Position numbers and translations under genes: made by a program. From the NCBI GenBank assembly GCA_964020155.1, contig OZ026564.1:3401223-3465222 (forward strand): a stretch of 64,000 bases of DNA. The letters are read 5' to 3'. Below are positions 22,079 to 33,991 of this stretch, in pieces (positions within the stretch are counted from its first letter, which is position 1; each line of letters opens with the position of its first letter). Source of the stretch: Chondrilla cf. caribensis. Its lineage: Eukaryota > Porifera > Demospongiae > Chondrillida > Chondrillidae. The notes under the pieces were generated by a model, which ran no database searches, had not been told where the DNA came from, and saw nothing but the letters and a program-made list of their open reading frames with translations.

Positions 22079-23756
22079 TATCCAACCTCTTGGCAAGAAA
22101 ATGAATATGACTTTTCTCTTAACTGATCCCATACACTCATCGTAATATTACTATGTGTGTGCATGTTGTCATGATAACATAGTGAACAATAATAATTTTA
22201 TTAATTTTATTGACTGTTTATACCACTTACTGTGTTATGGTGTGCATTTGGTTGAGCATAAACAGTTATTTCGCTGTCAGTGGCGATTGTACATGGGAGG
22301 TATTTTGAGGTATTGCCACTTCATAATGATACTCATTAATGGCTTATAAATAATTCAGATAAGTGTGGTGTCACTTCAATAATTATAATAAGCATGTGCA
22401 GTTCATGTATTTTGGGTGACTATTTTGGGGGTTGGGAAGCCTAACGCATATCATACAATCACATACCTACCTACCTACCTAGATGTCTACATGAATACAT
22501 TTATTGTATATAGGCAGTATACTGTATGTACCTTCCACTATGTATTATGTACAAATACCAGATGATTTCTCATTCTGTTGATAGTCACCACGGGCTGACC
22601 AGTGTCCATGCATATCACACTTAATAATGAGAATACTGATGCATGCACACCCTACTAGATGTGCTATGGTTCCCGTGGTGACCAGCTAGAAAATGTGAAG
22701 CTATATTGGCCTCTCTACCATGAGTTATGAAAGAAGGTTCTTAGCATACTTTTATTCTATTCTCTCTCATACATTGAAAAATAGTAAGCGCCTCCGAATG
22801 TGGCTGGGGTTATGGGCCACGTTTTGAAATGGGAATTATTTCAGTATTTACTTCATACCATCAGCTAGGTCTGGTAAAATATCAGATTGAGCTTATACCT
22901 CATCTTCCATTAGTTATGAAAGGAGGTGCTTAACATTCTATTCTCATACATACACTTATACATTGAAGAATATTAAGCACCTCAGAATGTAGCTAAGGTT
23001 GTGGGCCACGTACTGAGCTGCGAATTGTTAGCATAGCAGAATAGCACACTATATCCCATGCATATATTAACACATATACTTTTATATGTACATTCCAATA
23101 TAGGTGCTATAGACCTTGTGGTGATCACCCAGGCAATTTCACATTCTGTTACTGGTCACCATGAGCTAATCACTGTCCATATAAACGTAAAACACAATTT
23201 GGATGCATGCAACCTCTCCCATATGTGCTATGGACTTCATGGTGGCCAGCTAAAAATGTCACATTTTATTGCTGGTCACCACAGCCTCTCCAGTGTCCAC
23301 GTAATGCATCATAGCATGAAAACTGATACATGTACACCCTCCTAGAGGTACTACAGACTTGTTGATGGCCAACAACATACGCCTTCTTGCCATTCACAAT
23401 GGTTCCTCAGTGATTATATGTAATTATGAATGCATAATATCGTATGTATATTCCAACATACGTAGATGCTACAGACTGCGAGATTGTTGTGACCAACCAG
23501 GTGATTGTACATACTACTATTGTTGTGAGTGTGGCTTTTTAAAATATAGCAAGAGAGAGGTAATATGAAACCGCACATTATCTGTGTACATGGTTGAAGT
23601 CTATACATAGTCACACCTACATCACCTCACACACACTATGCATGTCATGTTCACAGCCAACATAGATCACCTCACATCACCCCAGTGGTCTATGAAACCA
23701 AAAGATATTCCCACAACTCCTTACATGGTAAGTTCAACATACTGGTAAGGTCAAGG
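22079..23756. other. C-to-A spacer, unit 4
   Basis: Homologous to 907-2690, including the GGTGCTTA/TAAGCACC repeats and the GGTCACC-rich stretch. CCTA repeats are present near 22468. It is interrupted at 23757 by a transposon. Confidence 0.6.
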
Positions 23757-23758
23757 TA

Positions 23759-24894
23759 CAGTCAGACCTCACTTATCCGCACACACATCCGTTTCAGGTG
23801 GATTTGCGGATAAAGTGAGGGAACTGGATAAGTGAGGGTGCGGCATTGCATGCATTTATCATGAGTGTATCTATTATTGGTATGCACTTGCTTGTACATA
23901 AAGGCAGATTTGCTTCTTCCTGCTTGTGTTTGCAGTTATCTGCAATATAAGACACTGGCCTATGCCTTAAATATATTATATGTAACAGGCAAATTTATAT
24001 GGAAATGTAGGGGTAGTTGAAATATAAATAGTGCTAATTCTGCTAGTTTTGTTATTCATATGACACTCGTCAAATCTGTCAGAGTAGAACCGACCAAAGC
24101 TTCAAAATAACCTTTAATACGCTTTAATCAGTTTGAAGCTTTTAAATTGATTCGTTTGAAAGTTTCAGACCGAAATATTCTAGTGTTGGGACGATTAATT
24201 GATTAATCGATAAATCAATCGATTTTCATTTCAAATCTGAATATCGTTAATAGAGCAAGCAAATCGATTAATCACAGGAAGTAATTGAATGAGTGGAATA
24301 GGCAACCACTCCACCTATTACCCAGAGCCTTCACTCCATGGGCTTTTATATACTACTTTTGTACCTGAAATGTGAAAAGGACTCTATGGACTTCACTTCA
24401 CATCCATTGGAAGACCACCCAGTCTAATAAAGTGGGAGTGGTTTCCGGTTACGCCCACATAATTACTTCCGGTGATTAGTCGATTAATCAATCAGTTAAT
24501 ATGTACTGATAATTGATTTGAAAATTACAGCCGATTCCCAGCCCTAAAATATTCACATAGTCTATAGTCGGCCATTTTGGATGTTTCAGTATGGTTGGGT
24601 TCAGGGCCTTCCTTGGTCGTTTAGAGGGTAAGCTAAAGGCCATTTCAGGCAAATAGAACTTGAAGAGAACAAAAAGTCTACCCAACGACAGACTCGACTT
24701 AATTCTTGCGGATATCCGAGGGCAAATTATACAGATTGGTATACAACAGTATACAAAGAGTGTGACCGGATGCAGATAGCGAGGTTTCCGGTTAATGGAG
24801 GTAAAAATGTATTGTGTAGATTTGTTTCAACAGAAAATTATGCGGATGGTGAGGGAACTGGTTATCTGAGGTGCGGATAAGCGAGGTCTCACTG
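23759..24894. mobile_element. Tigger/pogo-like non-autonomous DNA transposon
   Basis: Terminal inverted repeats CAGTCAGACCTCACTTATCC and (inverted) CAGTGAGACCTCGCTTATCC bound a 1136-bp element flanked by TA. The other spacer copies show the uninterrupted site (GGTATATCCCC). TA duplication and CAGT-ACCTC ends fit Tc1/mariner superfamily pogo/Tigger elements. No transposase frame is visible. A second element is nested inside. Confidence 0.8.
24181..24546. mobile_element. Nested hAT-like miniature element
   Basis: Ends TAGTGTTGGGA and (inverted) TAGGGCTGGGA, with 8-bp direct repeats AAATATTC at 24173-24180 and 24547-24554, as for hAT insertions. It is rich in GATTAATC-type palindromes and non-coding. 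It inserted into the Tigger-like element, so it is the younger of the two. Confidence 0.75.
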
Positions 24895-25065
24895 TATATC
24901 CCCTGTGTCCTGGTGTGGGATTGGTAACTATACTTATGCCTGTGTATGGTAAGGCCAATTGAACCCATCTCTATACCAAAAATACTCTTCGTGACCAACA
25001 ACATCATTCACCACGTACACACATTCCATAATAGGTCACCAGACTAATCACATGATACTACAATG

Positions 25066-25429
25066 CAGTGGCGGATTCAGGGGTAGTTCGTTGGGTTCGG
25101 ACGAACCCCCCCCTTCAGCCTGAACTGAATAAAAACAATTCTACAGCATGCAAAAGAACTGTGAACTACCACCTTACCACACTCACAAATGCAGTGATTC
25201 CCCACCCTGCTGCAGTAGGGAAACACTGCCTTATGGAAACAGTGCTGAAAGGAATGAGATGGCACCCAAATCGCTCGCCTACTCGCTTATCCGCCATTTT
25301 CTATGACGTCGTATTGTTAATAAAATGCAAAATTTTCCTGGGGGTGCATGCCCCCAGACCCCCCCTACATAATTTGGTTGCTACACCCATTAAAGAACCC
25401 CCCCTTTAAAATTCCTACATCCGCCCCTG
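25066..25429. mobile_element. Miniature DNA transposon, CAGTGGCGG ends, 5-bp duplication
   Basis: Ends CAGTGGCGGATTCAGGG and (inverted) CAGGGGCGGATGTAGG, flanked by CAATG at 25061-25065 and 25430-25434. The empty site is seen in the other spacer copies (CTACAATGGACTAAG). Terminal bases resemble hAT elements; the 5-bp duplication would fit a hAT5-type group. The open frame inside reads across the element and is not a gene. Confidence 0.75.
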
Positions 25430-25434
25430 CAATG

Positions 25435-26148
25435 GACTAAGTGTAGGTATTGTCCCTATGTGGGGTTGTTGTATGGTGGACTGCATAGACGTTTTGAACT
25501 ATTATGTGCAGTATTATTATAATATAGTAGATATATTATTATAGTACATTTTTAAATATATACTATAATATAATATACGTATATATAACAGTACAGTAGT
25601 TTGTTACCGTTATAGTGGCCGGTATCCTCCAACATATCTGAATCCAACTTATTATGTAATAGTGTTGTAGGGTTTTGGTATGAATATTATTACCATTCAA
25701 CATTATATTGATTAACATTGATATTTATTGTGAAAATAATAATTATGTGCACCTGGGATTTCAACTTGAATCATTATTATGACGAGAATTTTTATTATGT
25801 GAATTGTATTTATTATCACCCAATCATCAAGTATTTGAATCGAATTTGTACAACAAATAATCATCACCGTGTAAAGATTTAAACAGGGATTTGTAATATA
25901 ATCACTGTTACCATTTGCCTATTGGTGAGCAAGTTACTATATACGTTTAGGTGGTCAACTGTATCCTTTTGAAAATAGCACTACAATTCAGTATTCAAAA
26001 TATATTCAATGCTAAACCTCTCAAAACAAAGGCTGTGAATAGCAGTACACCTATTGCTGACATAAAAGTGCCAATACAATTGATTAATTAATTGATTTTA
26101 ATGTAATAATTAATAGTACATGTAATCATTATGGAAGTACTAGTAATG
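25435..26148. other. AT-rich spacer before A4
   Basis: No gene recognised. It begins as the common A-gene spacer but from about 25.6 kb is unique AT-rich sequence absent from units 1-3. Confidence 0.4.
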
Positions 26149-26277
26149 TGGTGACTACAGTGTAAGCCCCCTGTTTGTACTTTACTGATGAGGTAATGAT
26201 ACCATAACAAACAACTATAATTGATTCAGAATAGGAAACTATACAATCTTTAATCATGAATCAGAAATGTTATAAAA
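26149..26277 (+). promoter_or_regulatory. Putative promoter of A4
   Basis: A diverged shared element (GTGACTACAGTGTAAGCCCC, 26149-26203) and TATAAAAG at 26271. The TATA box lies inside the upstream open frame extension, which argues that the extension is not coding. Confidence 0.5.
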
Positions 26278-26399
26278 GTGATGGTAGAAGAGAAAAACAG
26301 TTTAAATCAGTCAGCAGAGTATCCTGCTATAGAATTGCTTACTCCAACAAACTTCATCTTGAGAACGACTACAGGAACCATTGTACAGTGCATGTGGAC

Positions 26400-27437
26400 A
26401 TGGCTGAGGTCCAAAACATCTCCGGGAATAATACAGTAATTGAACTTCCCTTTGCTAGTGTTCTTGGAGTACAGGGATACACTGCCATGGTGACCGTTCT
26501 ACTTGTACTTCTTGTTCCTCCTCAACTGTTCCTCTCGATCATCACCATAGCAGGACTGTGTGCTGGGAAGGACTTTAAGAAGATTACAGCTCAGCGTAAC
26601 ATCATGATTGGTATTGCAATAATGGGATTTGTATCTAGCATGGTTGTGATAATGCATGCTGTTGCTGAGTATCTCTTCCTAAACCACCACAAACAGGCTG
26701 GAGCTGTGTTCTGTCATGGTGGTGCACTGTCTTACCACATCTACGCTGGTATGAGGAATGTTCTTCTAACAACTTTCTCTGTCACAGTCTTTATCACAAT
26801 CAAACATGGACACCAGAAGATCAAAGTCACTTACCTCAACATTGCACTAGTTGTAATGCTTGTGATTGTCCTGCTTCTCGGCATTGTGTATTTCTTCCCA
26901 TCAGCTGTGGACTTCTCTTTCCAGTTTGATGGAGTACTCTGTGTAGCAAAGCCCAGACCTGCTGGTTATGCTGGGATTGGTATAGCATTAGCTCTAGTCG
27001 ATATTCCTTCACGGATCATCTCAATTGCAGTTGTCATTGCTAGTCTGGTGTTAGTGAAGAAGCACAGTAGCACACTGATTGGAGACAACAGACTTAAAAA
27101 AGCAATGGTTAAATTCACAGTGCTTTTGGTCATTCTAAACATTGTTGTGTTTGTAGCCAACTATGGTGCAGTGATTCCGTTTCTCCTTCTTGCTACCCTT
27201 CAAGACCAACTGGATTTCGCTGGGCTTGCCATCTTTAGACAGCTAATAGACTTCATTCTACCAAGTGTACCAGCTGTAATCACCCCATTGATGATGATAG
27301 CTGTGTTCAAACCACTCCGTACAGCCATCAAGACACTGCTCTCCTCATGTCGTTGTGGAGATACCGATCGTAAGAAAGAAGAATCTCACCTCACTTCAAC
27401 AAACACCCCGGGAACATCCTCTACTCAGGACGTGTGA
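26400..27437 (+). CDS. 7TM receptor, subgroup A copy 4 (A4), mosaic, 345 aa
   Basis: N-terminus MAEVQNISGN and C-terminal half (FAGLAIFRQLIDF, SSCRCGDTDRKK) are A-type, but loop 1 has GKDFKKITAQRN, TM3 has GGALSYHIYAGMRNVLLTTF as in B genes, and loop 2 is its own variant, CVAKPRPAGYAG. TM3 entry reads HHKQAGAVFCHG, keeping the Cys. This looks like a mosaic of A and B sequence. An in-frame ATG at 26256 exists, but it is upstream of the TATA box, so ATG 26400 was chosen. Confidence 0.85.
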   Translation: MAEVQNISGNNTVIELPFASVLGVQGYTAMVTVLLVLLVPPQLFLSIITIAGLCAGKDFKKITAQRNIMIGIAIMGFVSSMVVIMHAVAEYLFLNHHKQAGAVFCHGGALSYHIYAGMRNVLLTTFSVTVFITIKHGHQKIKVTYLNIALVVMLVIVLLLGIVYFFPSAVDFSFQFDGVLCVAKPRPAGYAGIGIALALVDIPSRIISIAVVIASLVLVKKHSSTLIGDNRLKKAMVKFTVLLVILNIVVFVANYGAVIPFLLLATLQDQLDFAGLAIFRQLIDFILPSVPAVITPLMMIAVFKPLRTAIKTLLSSCRCGDTDRKKEESHLTSTNTPGTSSTQDV

Positions 27438-27759
27438 GAACACCAGGGAGTACTTTCCCATACAACCAAATGCTTGGATAGCATATACACTTGCAAATGA
27501 GCACAGTAAACATGTTGACATGCATGCTAACAATCATAATGTGCTATGTACCATATCACTTCATATTACTGTACTTTACATGCAAATCAATGTAATTGTA
27601 TGCATTACAGCAAACACTTCCATAATAGTAGAACAGCTCATTTTTCCACCCCACTACACTTATTGTTATATTTTACATTACATAAATTACGATTAATTTT
27701 GCCCTGTTAACCTGGTGAAACTTATCATGTACTCTCACTAATTACTTGAGACCTATTCA

Positions 27760-27872
27760 GATCAGATGGATATCACATAGCATTCATAATATGTGAAACC
27801 CTATTCTGATCACAAGTCCTACATAGGGGTTCACATGCCATTCATAACATGTGATACCCATGTGATCAGAAC
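27760..27872. repeat. CACATG/CATGTG hairpin element after A4
   Basis: Double inverted repeat as after A1-A3, with small substitutions in the first arm. Confidence 0.55.
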
Positions 27873-28501
27873 AGTAATACACAACATATACGTTAGCATT
27901 TACACCATCTCTCATTTGATGTTAGTACATATGGCATATGACCAACATGACAGGTCCTACAGTACTGTAGTTATCTCCTCAATTGTAGGGATTGAGTGTA
28001 TGATATTAAATGTAGTTGAATCCTTTTGGTTATGTTACATAGGTGTACTTCACAATAGCTCATGTAACACACATTACACAGTGTATATATGAAAAACATA
28101 TTACTACACATTGAACATGCAGTATGTGTAGTGTATACTGTATAGTACAGTGTATAATATTATATATATATATATGTGTATGTACTGTACATACACAGTG
28201 AATGTGTGTATGTACTGTGTTTGTTTTGTGCATGAGAGCTCAAATATAAAATTTTTAATATGAATATGTGTATAAAAATTATGAAATTTGAGTCTACCAA
28301 ATTCCTTTTGGATCATGTGGAAAATGTATTTGAAAGTGAGGTCTTCAAATGCAGCAGCACAGATGTGACAATGAAAACACACATTTTCCATATACAGTAC
28401 ACAGCAAAAAGTTCCCTCTTGACCAATAACAACATTGTTATTGTATTATATTATCATATTATTGTTACATGTACATACAGGTCACCTCACATCACCTGAG
28501 T

Positions 28502-29025
28502 CAGGGCCGTAGCCATCAAATGTGAAGTGGTCAGGTTGATGGTAATATGTAGACATGGTGAGGCATAATGTAGGGGGGTCTTTGGGCATGCCCCCCAGGA
28601 AAATTTTGGATTTTAGGCCTTCAGAGGTAGCCCTTGATGCCAATTTATTTGATAAAAATGTATTATAATAGGAATAGGAATCTTATATATTTATTATCTA
28701 TATAAATATATAGATTATTATGCATAACTGCAACAGTGAATTTATATTGTACTTTATACAACGCCAAAAAGATGGCCGATTTCAAAGCGCCCTTGTATTG
28801 GGAATTGGTCTAGAATTCGAGCGCAACAACATCTATGAAGGTAATAACTTCAGCGAAGGTCCTCCTGATCCTAAAAGAGACGCTCAAGTGATTCGAGTGC
28901 AATTCGATATTGTTTTCTCCCTTAGTAACAAAAGAAAAGTTTTTTTTAGAAATATTTATTTTGGTACTGCCCTGAAAAGTGGTCCGGTTGAAACCGTACC
29001 AACCGGACTGGTGGCTACGGCCCTG
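28502..29025. mobile_element. Miniature DNA transposon, CAGGGCCGTAGCC ends
   Basis: Perfect 13-bp inverted ends CAGGGCCGTAGCC/GGCTACGGCCCTG enclose 524 bp, flanked by TGAGT at 28497-28501 and 29026-29030. The empty site CACCTGAGTGGTAC occurs in the other spacers. The interior (GATAACTTCAG-like stretch) is related to the element at 50203 and its right end to the remnant at 39234. No transposase frame. Confidence 0.8.
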
Positions 29026-29406
29026 TGAGTGGTACATGATACTAAAGGATATCCCCTCAACTCCATACATGGTGAAGTTTACATACTGGCAGTGAACTTG
29101 AGGTATATCCCCAGTGTCCTGGTTATGATAATGCCAATTAAACTCCTATAATAATATGAAACCTCCCTCCAGGCCAACAACAACATTCCACGCACATACC
29201 ACTATGAGCCATGTACCTGACAATCCACCTGGCAGTGCAACAATTGCAGTGCTATTATAGTAGATGGAGTCTAGTCTATGCATTGACCCTATATGTAGTG
29301 CTGATGTGTAGTATACTGGGAATATTATCTGCATAGTATGAACTGTCATGCACAGCATATATGTACAATGTGCTTATATGTTTGGAATCAAGTTATCAAT
29401 GCACTA

Positions 29407-29606
29407 CAGTGGAACCTCTGTTTTAAGGACACATTGGAACCAGCTAAATTGTCCACTGTAGATAGGTTGTCCACTCTTCAGAGGTGAACAATGTATTACT
29501 ACCATAGGATAGCCCATTTTTGGTGCCCTTTGAAAGTGTCCTTTGTAGAGAGGTACTTTCTACGGTGTCCTTTATAGCTGAATGTCCTTTAATAGGGATT
29601 CCACTG
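29407..29606. mobile_element. 200-bp TA-flanked miniature element
   Basis: Inverted ends CAGTGGAACCTCT / CAGTGGAATCCCT with TA on each side; interior repeats TGTCCTTT/AAGGACA. It fits a Tc1/mariner-superfamily miniature element. A second full copy is at 32964 and stubs occur in earlier spacers. Confidence 0.7.
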
Positions 29607-30203
29607 TATAAACTTCTGGTATAGATATCATTATATTATTATTATGTTTGTTATTCATAAACTATTATGTGAATGGTAGTTCACCATGCATATTTCAATA
29701 TCACAGTATGACACTACCGTGTAGAGGTGAATAGGAAGCTGAATTAATGACATTGTCAATGTCATATTGTGTCCTAATATTAATCTCTTTCAATATCGAT
29801 CCATTCCACATTAATACTTATTTGAATCAACTCACATATAATGCTTAGGATGTGATGTACTTCACTATAATATCCATGAAATTAATGTGGATTTGAGAAG
29901 TAAACTAGAAATTATTATCAATAATCACTGTCAATAAGTATCAATAATTATTGGTAAATAAAAAACGAAAAGTCAATGGGCATGTCTTTAGAATGTGCGC
30001 ATTGCATGTAATCTGTATATGTAATATATATTCATGCATTGCAAGCATTGAACTTTGTACATAGACAGCAGTATAATATACACTTTGTGCAGACAAAAAC
30101 ATCTCAATACAACTTCTTTATTGATATGACTTATAATTCTCATGTTTCATGTATAGTAAGCCTAGAGCTATGTATATAGCCCGAAGGTACTAGTTACGTA
30201 GTG

Positions 30204-30329
30204 CGATGACTACAGGGTAACACCCCTTGTCTGCACTTTGCTAATGAGCCAACAAAATTTCATTGTATCGGAATTAAACTTTACAAGTGGTGACAAATAC
30301 CTCTTGTATCAGAAAAATGTTATATATTA
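30204..30329 (+). promoter_or_regulatory. Putative promoter of chimera 1
   Basis: Shared element at 30204-30253 (GATGACTACAGGGTAACACC type) and TATATTAAG at 30323; the layout is B-type. Confidence 0.5.
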
Positions 30330-30445
30330 AGTAGCTGCAACAGAGAGTCATGCACTTTGAATTGGTCAGCAGAATCTTGGTGGTGAAGAAATACCTCCAC
30401 AGACATCAGTTTGAGAACGAGTTTAGAAACCACTACCACATAGAC

Positions 30446-31480
30446 ATGGATGAAGTTGGGAACATCTCTGGAAATGTTACAATTGCACTTCCCTTTGCTA
30501 GTGTTCTTGGAGTACAGGGATACACTGCCATGGTGACTGTTCTACTTGTACTTCTTGTTCCTCCTCAACTGTTCCTCTCGATCATCACCATAACAGGACT
30601 GTGTGCTGGGAAGGAATTCAAGAAGATTAAGGCTCAGCGTAACTTAATGATTGGCATTGGAGCAACAGGATTTGTTTCCAGCATGATCTTGATTATGTTT
30701 GCCATCACTGAGTACCTCTTCCTACACCACCACAAAGAGGCTGGAGTTGTGTTCTGTCATGGTGCCATTCTGTTTTACCACATTAATGCTGGTATGAGGA
30801 ATGTTTTTCTAGCAAGTCTCTCTGTCACAGTCTTCATCGCAATTAAACATGGACACCAGAAGATCAAAGTCACTTACCTCAACATTGCATTGGTTGTAAT
30901 GTTTGTGATTGTCCTGCTTCTCGGCATTGTGTATTTCTTCCCATCGGCTGTGGACCTATTTTTCCAGTTTGATGGAGTACTCTGTTTACCAAACCCCTCA
31001 CCTTCAGGCTATGCTGGGATTGGTATAGCATTAGCTCTAGTCGATATTCCTTCACGGATCATCTCAATTGCGGTTGTCGTTGCTAGTCTGGTGTTAGTGA
31101 AGAAGCACAGTAGCACACTGATCGGAGACAACAGACTTAAAAAAGCAATGCTTAAGTTCACAGTACTTTTGGTCATTCTAAACATTGTTGTTTTTGTAGC
31201 CAACTATGTAGCATTGATTCCGTTTCTCCTTCTTGCTACCTTACAAGACCAACTGGATTTTGCCGGTCTTGCCATCTTTAGACAACTAATAGACTTCATT
31301 CTACCAAGTGTACCAGCTGTAATCACCCCATTGATGATGATGGCTGTGTTCAAACCACTCCGTGCAGCCATCAAGACACTACTCTCCTCCTGTCGTTGTG
31401 GAGATACTGATCATAAGAAAGAAGAATCTCACCTCACTTCAACAAACACCCCGGGAACATCCTCTACTCAGGACGTGTGA
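30446..31480 (+). CDS. 7TM receptor, B-head/A-tail chimera 1, 344 aa
   Basis: The promoter, leader and first residues (MDEVGNISGNVT) are B-type, while loop 2 (CLPNPSPSGYAG), TM6-TM7 (FAGLAIFRQLIDF) and SSCRCGD are A-type. Own features are ITGLCAG in TM1, INAGMRNVFLASL in TM3 and VDLFFQFDG before the loop-2 Cys. Lys-Lys-Ala (RLKKAMLK) in loop 3 is shared with the next gene. Sequons, Cys pair and TM7 ITPLMMM are intact. It most simply arose by recombination or conversion between A and B genes. Confidence 0.85.
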   Translation: MDEVGNISGNVTIALPFASVLGVQGYTAMVTVLLVLLVPPQLFLSIITITGLCAGKEFKKIKAQRNLMIGIGATGFVSSMILIMFAITEYLFLHHHKEAGVVFCHGAILFYHINAGMRNVFLASLSVTVFIAIKHGHQKIKVTYLNIALVVMFVIVLLLGIVYFFPSAVDLFFQFDGVLCLPNPSPSGYAGIGIALALVDIPSRIISIAVVVASLVLVKKHSSTLIGDNRLKKAMLKFTVLLVILNIVVFVANYVALIPFLLLATLQDQLDFAGLAIFRQLIDFILPSVPAVITPLMMMAVFKPLRAAIKTLLSSCRCGDTDHKKEESHLTSTNTPGTSSTQDV

Positions 31481-31824
31481 GAACACCAGGGAGTACTTCC
31501 ACATATCACCTCATGCATGGATAACATACACACTTGCAAATGTGCGCAGTAAGCATGTTGACATTCAACAATCATAACGTGCTATGTATCATATCACTTC
31601 ATGTTACATAGTTGCACATTCATGAACAGATTTTCACATGCAAATCAATGTAATTGTATGCATTACAGCAAACACTTACATAATAGTAGAACAGCTCATT
31701 TTTCCACCCCACTACACTTATTGTTATATTTTGCATTACATAAATTATGATTAATTCTGTCATGTTAACCTGGTGAAACTTATCATGTACTCTCACTAAT
31801 AATTATTACTCGAGATCTATTCAG

Positions 31825-31936
31825 ATCACATGGATATCTCATGGCATTCATAATATGTGAAACCCTATTCTGATCACAAGGCCTACATAGGGGTTCACAT
31901 GCCATTCATAACATGTGATACCCATGTGATCAGAAC
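31825..31936. repeat. CACATG/CATGTG hairpin element after chimera 1
   Basis: Double inverted repeat as after the A genes, which matches the A-type 3' end of this gene. Confidence 0.55.
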
Positions 31937-33753
31937 AGTAATACACAACATATACGTTAGCATGTACACCATCTCCTGTTTGATGTTAGTACATACGGCA
32001 TATGACCAACATGACAGGTCCTACAGTACTGTAGTTATCTCCTCAATTGTAGGGATTGAGTGTATGATATTATATGTAGTTGAATCCTTTTGATTATGTT
32101 AAATAGGTGTACTTCACAATAGCTCATGTGACACACATTACACAGTATATAATAATATTATATATATATATATATTATAATACATATTACTACACATTTA
32201 ACATGCACTATGTGTAGTATATATATTATTATACTGTATAATACAGTGTATAATATTATATATATGTGTATGTACTGTACATACACAGTGAATGTGTGTA
32301 TGTACTGTATTTGTTTGGTGCATGAGAGCTCTAATATAAAATTTTTTAATATGAATATGAAATTATGAAATTTGAGTTTACCAAATTCCTTTTGGATCAT
32401 GTGGAAAATGTATTTGAAAGTGAGGTCTTCAAATGCAGCAGTACAGATGTGACAATGAAAACACACATTTTCCATATACAGTACACAGCAAAAAGTTCCC
32501 TCTTGACCAATAACAGCATTCCAGGCTCATGCCATGTACATATAGGTCACCTCACATCACCTGAGTGGTACATGATACTAAAGGATATCCCCTCAACTCC
32601 ATACATGGTGAAGTTTACATACTGGCAGTGAACTCGAGGTATATCTCCAGTGTCCTGGTTATGGCAATGCCAGTTGAACCCCTATAATATGAAACCTCCC
32701 TCCAGGCCAACAACAACATTCCACGTACATACCACTATGAGCCATGCACCTGACAATCCACCTGGCAGTGCAACAATTGCAGTGCTATAATTGGAGTGTA
32801 GTCTATGTATTGACCCTATGTAGTGCTGCCGTGTGGTACACTGGGAATGATGTACGTAGATATATAGTATGAACTGTCATGTACAGCATATGCAATGTGC
32901 TTAAAGTGAAGTTTGTGTCTGGTTTCATACAAGTTTGGAACCAACTTGAATGTACTACTGTAACAGTGAAACCTCTGTATAGAGGACACATTGGAACCAG
33001 CTAAATTGTCCACTGTAGAGAGGTTGTCCACTCTTCAGAGGTGAACAATGTATTACTACCATAGGATAGCCCATTTTTGGTGCCTTTGAAAGTGTCCTTT
33101 GTAGAGAGGTACTTTCTACGGTGTCCTTTATAGCTGAATGTCCTTTAATAGGGATTCCACTGTATAAACTTCTGGTATAGATATCATTATATTATTATGT
33201 TTGTTATTCATTAACTATCATGTGAATGGTAGTTCATCATGCATATTTCAATATCACAGTATGACCCTACCGTGTAGAGGTGAATAGGTAGCTGAATTAA
33301 TCGTTTAATAATTGTCAATGTCATATTGTGTCCTAATATTAATCTCTTTCAATATCGATCCATTCCACATCAATACTTATTTGAATCAACTCACATATAA
33401 TGCTTAGGATGTGATGTACTTCACTATAATATCCATGAATGTGGATTTGAGGAGTAAACTAGAAATTATTGTCAATAATCACTGTCAATAAGTATCAATA
33501 ATTATTGGTAAATAAAAAACAAAAAGTCAATGGGCATGTCTTTAGAATGTGCGCATTGCATGTATCTGTATATGTAATATATATTCATTGCAAGCATTGA
33601 ACTTTGTACGTAGAACAGCAGTAATATATACACTTTGTGCAGACAAAAACATCTCAATACAACTTTATTATTGATATGACTTATAATTCTCATGTTTCGT
33701 GTATAGTAAGCCTAAAACTATGTATATAGCCCGAAGGTACTAGTTACGTAGTG
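31937..33753. other. Spacer between the two chimeras
   Basis: Homologous to the previous spacer: TA-rich tract near 32140-32270, the recurrent frame at 32365-32631, a TA-type miniature element at 32964, AT-rich remainder. No gene recognised. Confidence 0.5.
32964..33162. mobile_element. TA-type miniature element, second copy
   Basis: Close copy of the element at 29407, at the equivalent site of the next spacer, so it was probably duplicated with the spacer rather than inserted anew. The left TA is altered. Confidence 0.65.
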
Positions 33754-33874
33754 CGATGACTACAGGGTAACACCACTGTCTGCACTTTGCTAATAAGGCA
33801 ACAAAAATTCATTGTATCAGAAACTTTACAAGTGGTGACAAATACCTCTTGTATCAGAAAAATGTTATATATTA
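33754..33874 (+). promoter_or_regulatory. Putative promoter of chimera 2
   Basis: Shared element at 33754-33802 and TATATTAAG at 33868, B-type. Confidence 0.5.
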
Positions 33875-33991
33875 AGTAGCTGCAACAGAGAGTCATGCAC
33901 TTTGAATTGGTCAGCAGAATCTTGGTGGAGAAGAAATACCTCCACAGACATCAGTTTGAGAACGACTTTTAGAATCCACTACCACGTAGAC

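Larger units (their letters stand above)
27873..30203. other. Spacer A4 to chimera 1
   Basis: Apart from the two transposons listed separately, it contains a TA/GT-rich tract near 28130-28210, the recurrent 86-codon frame begun at 28275 but interrupted near 28437, and AT-rich sequence. No gene recognised. Confidence 0.5.

Noticed and set aside
25068..25409. 113-codon + strand frame
   Set aside because: It lies almost entirely within the miniature transposon at 25066; low-complexity C runs keep it open.
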